10,955 nt of DNA. It comes from JAWLBW01 sp041687475 (GTDB taxonomy: Bacteria; J088; JAWLBW01). Below the pieces are notes generated by a model that did not search any database, was not told the origin of the DNA, and saw only the letters and a program-made list of their open reading frames with translations. Below are positions 6,600 to 10,955 of this stretch, piece after piece. The position numbers and the translations under genes were made by a program. Positions within the stretch are counted from its first letter, which is position 1. Every line of letters starts with the position of its first letter. The stretch lies in NCBI GenBank assembly GCA_041687475.1, contig JAWLBW010000145.1, positions 1 to 10,955 of the forward strand, written 5' to 3'.

Positions 6600-7295
6600 T
6601 CAGCGAGGCCGGCCGGTCTTCTTCGCAGCGGCCATGCGGGCGTTGAACCATTCGCCGAAGCGCGTCGTGGTAACCGCCGGTATGAGAAAACGCTCTTCGG
6701 GGTTGAGACCGGCCTCTGCCATCAGGCGGCCTTCTTCGGCGAAAAGACGCGAGAAGGCGAAGGCCGGCCACTCTTCGCGTGGGGGAATGGTCGCGAAGTT
6801 GTATTCGCAGTCGGTGTCCATGTCGGCCGGCTCTTCGGTGTCGGCCTCTGTGTCGATTCCGGCCTCGCGGGTATCGCGAATCTTGAGTCCGTGCACACGA
6901 CAGTAGAATGGCCGCGCATCGTACAGGCGGCAGGCATTGTCGGGGCCGAGCACAGGGCAGGCACGCATGCCCACCGATTCGAGAATGCGATCGACCTCGT
7001 CTTCTTGAAGGTGATCGACAAAGTGAGGATAAGGCCACGTGGGGGCCGACCGCTCGACGGCGGCCAGAAGGCTTTCGGCGGCCAGCTCGATTTCGCGGCA
7101 CACATTTTTCTCGGCGACTCGCCAGGCGTCATGCAGCAACAGGGCGTCGAGAAGGCCGATGTCGAACAACCCGTGGCAGCACATCGCACAGCCTTTGCGG
7201 CACCGGACAAGATCGCCGAAAGCCTTGCGAGACAAGGGATTCAGCCTGTCGAGCGGAGACAGTAGTTCGTGGTATCGACTTAACACAGGGTTCAT
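6600..7295 (-). CDS. YkgJ-family cysteine-cluster protein (CxxCxxCC type)
   Basis: The 231-residue product belongs to the YkgJ/UPF0153 family of putative zinc- or iron-chelating proteins. It has the N-terminal cluster C32-x3-C36-x2-C39-C40 and the second cluster C113, C122 and C132 within CPVLG...ACRLYDARPFYCR, both typical of the family. Extra cysteines are at 66 and 163. An acidic insert (about 146-164) separates the metal-binding part from a C-terminal region of about 65 residues that I do not recognise. The family has no settled biochemical role; metal binding, perhaps an Fe-S cluster, is inferred from the cysteines. The start is supported by GAGG (complement of 7301-7304), 5 nt before the ATG. 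It is transcribed divergently from the HU gene and lies 249 nt upstream of gap, so it is probably a single-gene unit. Confidence 0.85.
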   Translation of the reverse strand: MNPVLSRYHELLSPLDRLNPLSRKAFGDLVRCRKGCAMCCHGLFDIGLLDALLLHDAWRVAEKNVCREIELAAESLLAAVERSAPTWPYPHFVDHLQEDEVDRILESVGMRACPVLGPDNACRLYDARPFYCRVHGLKIRDTREAGIDTEADTEEPADMDTDCEYNFATIPPREEWPAFAFSRLFAEEGRLMAEAGLNPEERFLIPAVTTTRFGEWFNARMAAAKKTGRPR

Positions 7296-7334
7296 TCCGA
7301 CCTCAATTAGCCTTTGAAAACCTCAGAATACACG

Positions 7335-7348
7335 GGCGTTTAGACGCC
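7335..7348. repeat. Short dyad in the divergent YkgJ/HU intergenic region
   Basis: GGCGT (7335-7339) and ACGCC (7344-7348) are perfect complements across TTAG. The dyad lies 40-53 nt upstream of the YkgJ-family gene and 12 nt upstream of the HU -35 box, so it could be an operator or simply a leader hairpin. It is short enough to arise by chance. Confidence 0.3.
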
Positions 7349-7359
7349 GAATAAACCAT

Positions 7360-7387
7360 TTGCATCCACATATTTACATGGTATGAT
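7360..7387 (+). promoter_or_regulatory. Promoter of the HU gene, extended -10 type
   Basis: TTGCAT (7360-7365) and TATGAT (7382-7387) are separated by 16 nt. A TG at 7379-7380 one base before the -10 box makes it an extended -10 element. The surrounding stretch is AT-rich against a GC-rich background. The expected start is near 7394, leaving a leader of about 65 nt. Confidence 0.7.
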
Positions 7388-7444
7388 ACTGGAAATTTCT
7401 ACCGGTGGGCTATGAAAGGCCCCGCGTTTTCCGTTGGTTCCATC

Positions 7445-7450
7445 AGGAGG
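7445..7450 (+). promoter_or_regulatory. Shine-Dalgarno site that sets the HU start
   Basis: AGGAGG lies 9 nt before ATG 7460. The in-frame ATG at 7412 has no comparable site, and its extra 16 residues are absent from the HU fold, so the start is 7460. Confidence 0.9.
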
Positions 7451-7459
7451 AAAGACAGC

Positions 7460-8038
7460 ATGAACCGTAAGGAACTGGTAGCTGAAGTAGCGAAGCGCGC
7501 TGACGAAAAGCTCAACAAGATAAACGAAACCCTCGACCATCTTCTCGAGACCATCTCGGAAGCCATGGCCGGTGGTCGTGAAGTCGCGCTGAAAGGCTTC
7601 GGCACTTTCTCGGTCGCAAAGCGGTCGGCCCGCGTGGGTCGTAACCCCCAGACCGGTGAGAAACTGAAGATCAAGGCCAGCAAGGCGCCGAAGTTTCGCC
7701 CTTCGTCGCAGCTGAAGGATGCCATTAACTCGGGTAAACTGCCCAAGAAGGCGGCTCCGAAGAAGGCGGCCGCCAAGGCTCCGGCCAAGAAGGCTGCTCC
7801 GGCGAAGAAGGCTGCTGCCGCCAAGGCTGCTCCGAAGGCTGCCGCCAAGAAGGCTGCCCCGGCCAAGCCTGCGGCCAAGAAGGCTACCCCGGCCAAGGCT
7901 GCTCCGAAGGCTGCCGCCAAAAAGGCTCCGGCCAAGAAGGCTCCGGCCAAGGCTGCGCCGAAGAAGGCCGCCGCTGCCAAGAAGGCTGCTCCGAAGGCTG
8001 CCGCCAAGAAGGCTCCGGCCAAAAAGGCAAAGGCCTGA
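7460..8038 (+). CDS. HU-family DNA-binding protein with a histone-H1-like Lys/Ala/Pro tail
   Basis: The 192-residue nucleoid protein has two parts. Residues 1-90 form a complete HU domain: MNRKELVAEVA at the start, the GFGTF core segment (46-50), and the DNA-intercalating RNPQTGE arm with Pro63 in the canonical place. Residues about 93-192 are an almost pure Lys/Ala/Pro tail with many PAKKA and AAKKA units, like the tails of mycobacterial HupB and eukaryotic histone H1. HU bends and compacts DNA; a basic tail is expected to add sequence-independent binding and compaction, and in relatives it is a target of lysine modification. The gene has its own promoter and a strong terminator, so it forms a single-gene unit. 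Tail codons are biased to AAG and GCT/GCC and form long direct repeats. Confidence 0.95.
   Translation: MNRKELVAEVAKRADEKLNKINETLDHLLETISEAMAGGREVALKGFGTFSVAKRSARVGRNPQTGEKLKIKASKAPKFRPSSQLKDAINSGKLPKKAAPKKAAAKAPAKKAAPAKKAAAAKAAPKAAAKKAAPAKPAAKKATPAKAAPKAAAKKAPAKKAPAKAAPKKAAAAKKAAPKAAAKKAPAKKAKA
7740..8035 (+). repeat. Imperfect direct repeats coding the HU tail
   Basis: The tail is coded by imperfect repeats. One 23-nt unit that starts GCTGCTCCGAAGG occurs without change at 7826-7848, 7898-7920 and 7985-8007. The copies are 72 and 87 nt apart, both multiples of three, so gain or loss of units would keep the frame. Shorter units coding PAKKA fill the rest. Confidence 0.85.
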
Positions 8039-8056
8039 CAGGTCTACCGTGTGTTG

Positions 8057-8086
8057 AAAAAAGCCGCCCCTCGGGGCGGCTTTTTT
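8057..8086. terminator. Strong bidirectional terminator after the HU gene
   Basis: A perfect inverted repeat has GCCGCCCC (8063-8070) and GGGGCGGC (8073-8080) as its GC core. Six A residues precede it (8057-8062) and six T residues follow it (8081-8086). It starts 19 nt after the HU stop, would terminate transcripts from either side, and isolates HU from the plsX unit. Confidence 0.95.
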
Positions 8087-8142
8087 GTGTCCTTCGACCG
8101 GCGTTGCGAAAATGCGGGTGAGATTCCGATACCGTTTTTCCT

Positions 8143-8161
8143 GCGAAGCAGAGGGCTTCGC
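8143..8161. promoter_or_regulatory. Operator-like dyad directly upstream of the plsX -10 box
   Basis: GCGAAGC (8143-8149) and GCTTCGC (8155-8161) are perfect complements with a 5-nt centre. The dyad fills the place where the -35 box and spacer of the plsX promoter should be, ending 2 nt before TATAAT. No T-tract follows, so it is not a terminator. A repressor or activator site is inference. Confidence 0.5.
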
Positions 8162-8163
8162 CG

Positions 8164-8169
8164 TATAAT
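8164..8169 (+). promoter_or_regulatory. -10 box of the plsX-HAD unit
   Basis: A perfect TATAAT lies 38 nt before the plsX ATG. No good -35 hexamer is found at 16-18 nt upstream, and no TG extension is present, so the promoter may need an activator or another contact. Confidence 0.55.
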
Positions 8170-8207
8170 GAAGGTCCCTGTACGACGATATTTTGAGGCT
8201 GTGATTC

Positions 8208-9230
8208 ATGCTACGCATTGCGGTTGATGCCATGGGAGGCGACCACGGACCGGCCGACGTCGTCGCCGCCGTTGCGGCGGCGAGCCTGGCGCTCGATGCC
8301 GAGCTGCTGCTTGTCGGACATGAGCGAACGTTGACTTCGCTGCTGTCTGAACAGGAGCACAACCCCGAGCGAATAGCCGTGTATCACGCAGCCAATGCCA
8401 TCGGGCAGTTCGAGAACGCGGCCAAGGCCATGCAGGCCAAGCGCGACTCGAGCATTGAAGTCGCCGTCAGGCTTCTGGCCGACAACCTTGCCGACACCCT
8501 GGTTACGATGGGAAACGGCGATGCCGTCGTCGAAGCGGCGCGCCGGCACCTGCGGCCCATCGACGGCATCGCGCGTTCGGCACGGGGGGCGGTGTATCCG
8601 ACCGAAGTGCGACGCGGCGAAAAGCAGGATCCTTTCGTGCTTCTGCTCGATGCGGGCGCTTCCATGGAAGCCGACGCCGACGAGCTTGTGTCCTTCGCGG
8701 TCATGGGCAGCGCGTACGCCTCGTGCATCTCGCGTAACGAACGTCCGCGCGTGGCGCTGCTGAGTAACGGCAGCGACGAAACGAGGGGCCTGCCCTCGGT
8801 TGTGGCAGCGCATCAAAAGCTGCGCGAAATGGAAGGCATTCACTTCGTCGGCAACATCGCGCCCATTGAAATTCCGCGCGGCACGGCCGACGTAGTCGTC
8901 TGCGCCGGCTTTTACGGCAACCTTGTGCTGGGCATGCTGCACGAAACCCACGAGGCCGTGCTTTCCATGGCGCGCTACGCGCACAAGGAACGCCTCATGC
9001 GCAACGCGGGTATGTGGATGTTGCGCAGCGGTCTCTCGCGCCTCAAGGAAGTGACCGACTGGCACCAGTACGGGGGCGAGCCGTTGCTCGGTTACGAGAA
9101 AGTGATCATGATTGCCGATGGGCGCTCACGCATGCATGCTATCGTAAACGCCATGAAGGTGGCCGCACGCGCGGCGACCTGCGAACTGCCGTCGACCATC
9201 AGACAGAACCTGCAAACAGAAGCCCCCTGA
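8208..9230 (+). CDS. plsX: Divergent PlsX-family protein (phosphate acyltransferase-like)
   Basis: PlsX makes acyl-phosphate from acyl-ACP and phosphate for phospholipid synthesis. The 340-residue length and the segments IAVDAMGGDHGP (4-15), LLLDAGASMEAD (145-156), FAVMGSAYA (163-171), PRVALLSNG (180-188), HFVGNI (212-217) and QYGGEPLLG (287-295) identify the family. Several hallmarks differ from characterised PlsX: the usual SAGNTGA loop reads TMGNGDA (100-106), the DGF of the VVCDGF(T/V)GN segment is AGF (233-235), and the C-terminal K(A/S)HG segment reads IADGRSRMH (302-310). It may be the genuine but diverged PlsX of this lineage or a paralogue with another substrate. GAGG at 8195-8198 supports the start, with 9-nt spacing. 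The next gene begins 3 nt after its stop. Neither fabH nor rpmF, common PlsX neighbours, is present here. Confidence 0.8.
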   Translation: MLRIAVDAMGGDHGPADVVAAVAAASLALDAELLLVGHERTLTSLLSEQEHNPERIAVYHAANAIGQFENAAKAMQAKRDSSIEVAVRLLADNLADTLVTMGNGDAVVEAARRHLRPIDGIARSARGAVYPTEVRRGEKQDPFVLLLDAGASMEADADELVSFAVMGSAYASCISRNERPRVALLSNGSDETRGLPSVVAAHQKLREMEGIHFVGNIAPIEIPRGTADVVVCAGFYGNLVLGMLHETHEAVLSMARYAHKERLMRNAGMWMLRSGLSRLKEVTDWHQYGGEPLLGYEKVIMIADGRSRMHAIVNAMKVAARAATCELPSTIRQNLQTEAP

Positions 9231-9233
9231 ACC

Positions 9234-10289
9234 ATGGCTGCCGCAAACGGACGCGTCTACCGCTGGGATCTCGACAAGACCTACCTTCGCACCGAGTTCG
9301 AAACCGTGACCGGTCTCGTTCGTACCGCGTTCGAGCGCGCGCACGCCAAGCAGAACGTACCCGGCACGGCGGCGCTCATTCGCGAGCTGCGACGTTCGCG
9401 CAGCGACGGCGCGCCGAGTCGCGTGTTCTTCATTTCCGGAAGCCCGCGCCAGATGCGAAACGTCATCGAGCAGAAACTCAAGCTCGACGGCGTGCAATGG
9501 GACGGTCTCGTGCTCAAGCCCAACGTCGAAAACCTGCTGCGCGGTCGTTTCCGGGCCATCAAGGAACAGGTGGGCTACAAGTTGCCCGTGCTGCTCGAAA
9601 GCAGGGCCGGCATGGAGCCGCCCAGCCCTGAAATCATGTTCGGCGACGATGCCGAGTGGGATGCTTTCGTTTACAGCCTGTATGCCGACATCATTGCCGG
9701 CCGCGTCGAGCGCAGCGATATCGAGCGAACCCTGCAGGTGGCGCGCGTTTACCCCGATGCACGCGAGCGCATTTTTGCCGCCCTCGAAAAAGTCGAGCAG
9801 GGCGACCCGGTACGGCGCGTCTTCATCAACCTCGATCGCCGTACGCCCCCCACGCGTCTGTCCGAGTACGGCTCGCGCGTCGTGCCGATTTACAATTATT
9901 TTCAGGCGGCCCTGGTGCTGGGCGAGATGGGCGACCTCGACGCCTATGCGGTCATTCGCGTCGCGCTGGAAATGGTGAACCGGCACAACTATTCGGTCGA
10001 CCAGCTGTCGAACTCGTACCAGGAAATTCTGCGCCGCGGCGTCGTTTCAGGGCGCATCGGCATTGAAATGGCCCAGGCCCTGCAGGACTTTCAGCCCCAG
10101 CCCGGGCAACCCTCGGCCGAAGAAGTGCTGCACTCTTTCGAACGGCGGGTGCGTGCCATTCCGGTGCCCCCGCATGCGCTCAAAAAGGTGTCGGTCACGC
10201 CCATCGATTACCCTTCGCTCTTCGTGCGCGAGCAGCGCCGCCATGACGAGCGCAAGAAAAAGAAGCCTGTGGTGAACCTGTTCGACTGA
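9234..10289 (+). CDS. HAD-superfamily phosphatase-like protein, App1/DUF2183-like N-terminal part
   Basis: The 351-residue product has a full set of HAD hydrolase motifs in its first 155 residues. These are the nucleophile motif DLDKT (D12, D14, T16), the motif II serine in FISGSP (S68 or S70), a candidate motif III lysine (K110), and the acidic motif FGDDAEWD (136-143). The arrangement, with SGSPRQ followed by a short GLVLKP segment, resembles the phosphatidate phosphatase App1 catalytic domain (DUF2183), but this is from memory of the family and substrate is not shown. Residues about 156-351 match nothing I recognise; they are mostly helical-looking and end in a Lys-rich segment (340-344). 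No signal peptide or membrane segment is visible. It starts 3 nt after the plsX-like gene with no clear Shine-Dalgarno site of its own, so translation is probably coupled and the two products may act together. Confidence 0.7.
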   Translation: MAAANGRVYRWDLDKTYLRTEFETVTGLVRTAFERAHAKQNVPGTAALIRELRRSRSDGAPSRVFFISGSPRQMRNVIEQKLKLDGVQWDGLVLKPNVENLLRGRFRAIKEQVGYKLPVLLESRAGMEPPSPEIMFGDDAEWDAFVYSLYADIIAGRVERSDIERTLQVARVYPDARERIFAALEKVEQGDPVRRVFINLDRRTPPTRLSEYGSRVVPIYNYFQAALVLGEMGDLDAYAVIRVALEMVNRHNYSVDQLSNSYQEILRRGVVSGRIGIEMAQALQDFQPQPGQPSAEEVLHSFERRVRAIPVPPHALKKVSVTPIDYPSLFVREQRRHDERKKKKPVVNLFD

Positions 10290-10399
10290 CCCCGGGCAAT
10301 CGGCTACCCTGTTACTTTGTTTTTCGGCTTTGCTTCTGCAAGCTTCCCCCTTGTGTGGAAGAAGGCTTTCGACCCAACATCCCCGTACTCCCTACTTTC

Positions 10400-10955
10400 A
10401 TGGCACGCCGGAAAAAAGGCTGGTTCATCACGCTCGAAGGCGGCGAAGGCGCCGGCAAGTCGACCGCGCTCGTCGCCCTGCGCGAACGCCTCGAAGATGC
10501 GGGCCATACGGTGGTTACCACGCGTGAGCCCGGCGGTACGTCGTTGGGCAGGCGGCTGCGTAATGAGCTTCTGCATGGCGAGCACGTGGCCCCTGTCGCC
10601 GAGCTGCTGCTCTATGCCGCCGATCGGGCCCAGCACGTCGCCGAAGTGATCAGGCCCGCGCTCGAGCGGGGCGAAGTCGTGCTCTGCGACCGATTCAGCG
10701 ACTCGACCGTGGCCTACCAGGGCCATGCCCGCGGTCTGGACCTGCGAACCATCGAACGGTTGAACGGTCTCGCGCAACAGCGCGTGCGCCCCGACGTCAC
10801 GCTCTGGCTCGACGTACCCGTCGAGGTGGGCATGGGGCGGGCGCGTAGTCGCGGCGCGGCCGACCGGTTTGAAGCCGAGGCGGTGCAATTTCACGAACGC
10901 GTGCGCGAGGGCTTTGTCGAGCTGGCCGCCCGTAACCCCAAACGCATCGTGCGCA
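10400..10955 (+). CDS. tmk: Thymidylate kinase, 3' end beyond the window
   Basis: Thymidylate kinase phosphorylates dTMP to dTDP. The 185 codons present show the P-loop EGGEGAGKST (13-22), the dTMP-binding TREPGGT (41-47), the DRFSDSTVAYQG segment with D97 and R98, and the LID-type RGAADRFE (151-158). About 20-30 residues are missing at the C-terminus, judged by usual family length. ATG 10400 is the most plausible start because the reading MARRKKGWFITLEG aligns directly with family N-termini. It has no Shine-Dalgarno site in the preceding 15 nt, and an in-frame GTG at 10355 is no better supported. The 110-nt gap at 10290-10399 shows no clear promoter or terminator, so read-through from the plsX-HAD unit is likely. 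Confidence 0.95.
   Translation, partial: MARRKKGWFITLEGGEGAGKSTALVALRERLEDAGHTVVTTREPGGTSLGRRLRNELLHGEHVAPVAELLLYAADRAQHVAEVIRPALERGEVVLCDRFSDSTVAYQGHARGLDLRTIERLNGLAQQRVRPDVTLWLDVPVEVGMGRARSRGAADRFEAEAVQFHERVREGFVELAARNPKRIVR

Noticed and set aside
7740..8035. Repeat cluster considered as a CRISPR array or satellite
   Set aside because: Repeats are imperfect, lack unique spacers of even length, and are in frame with the HU tail, so they are coding repeats.
7340..8362. Minus-strand open frame of 340 codons opposite HU and the start of plsX
   Set aside because: Its Leu/Gly/Ser/Arg repeats are the reverse reading of the HU tail repeats, and it crosses a strong terminator.
8211..9986. Two long minus-strand frames opposite plsX and the HAD gene (8211-9065 and 9126-9986)
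   Set aside because: Both are antisense to genes with clear family motifs and look like GC-rich codon shadows.

Overview
The window is GC-rich, gene-dense bacterial chromosome. It holds a glycolytic operon, a SecG gene, a tRNA-Leu, an HU-type nucleoid protein, a PlsX-family gene and a thymidylate kinase gene. One gene encodes a lipoprotein with a clear lipobox and another a protein with a signal peptide, which suggests a Gram-negative cell, but I cannot name the genus. The order tpiA-secG-tRNA-Leu recurs in Proteobacteria and is not diagnostic by itself. No insertion sequence, phage gene, CRISPR array or rRNA was seen.

Left part, plus strand (1-2822). The window opens inside a type II (mitochondrial-like) sulfide:quinone oxidoreductase gene. 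Its frame is cut by a TAG codon at 27-29, in the middle of a highly conserved segment. A hairpin terminator candidate follows. Next come a signal-peptide-bearing, Pro/Glu-rich protein of unknown function with a recurring hydrophobic-proline motif, and a lipoprotein with a DUF2202 ferritin-like domain.

Middle part, minus strand (2885-7295). A YkgJ-type cysteine-cluster protein gene lies upstream of a compact operon, gap-pgk-tpiA-secG-tRNA-Leu(GAG). The operon has a good sigma-70-type promoter (TTGACC-N17-TAAAAT), two hairpins in the leader and a perfect 12-bp hairpin terminator after the tRNA. gap, pgk and tpiA encode three consecutive steps of lower glycolysis. secG adds a Sec translocon subunit, and the tRNA lies only 9 nt beyond the secG stop, so it is probably cut out of the same transcript.

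Right part, plus strand (7360-10955). An HU gene with a histone-H1-like Lys/Ala/Pro tail has its own promoter and a strong terminator. It is followed by a divergent PlsX-family gene, a HAD phosphatase-like gene that starts 3 nt after it, and the 5' part of tmk. The PlsX homologue lacks several family hallmarks, and a perfect dyad sits directly upstream of its TATAAT box.

Most of the content is housekeeping. The points most worth checking are the amber-interrupted SQR, the divergent PlsX with its HAD partner and promoter dyad, and the repetitive secreted protein beside the ferritin-like lipoprotein.
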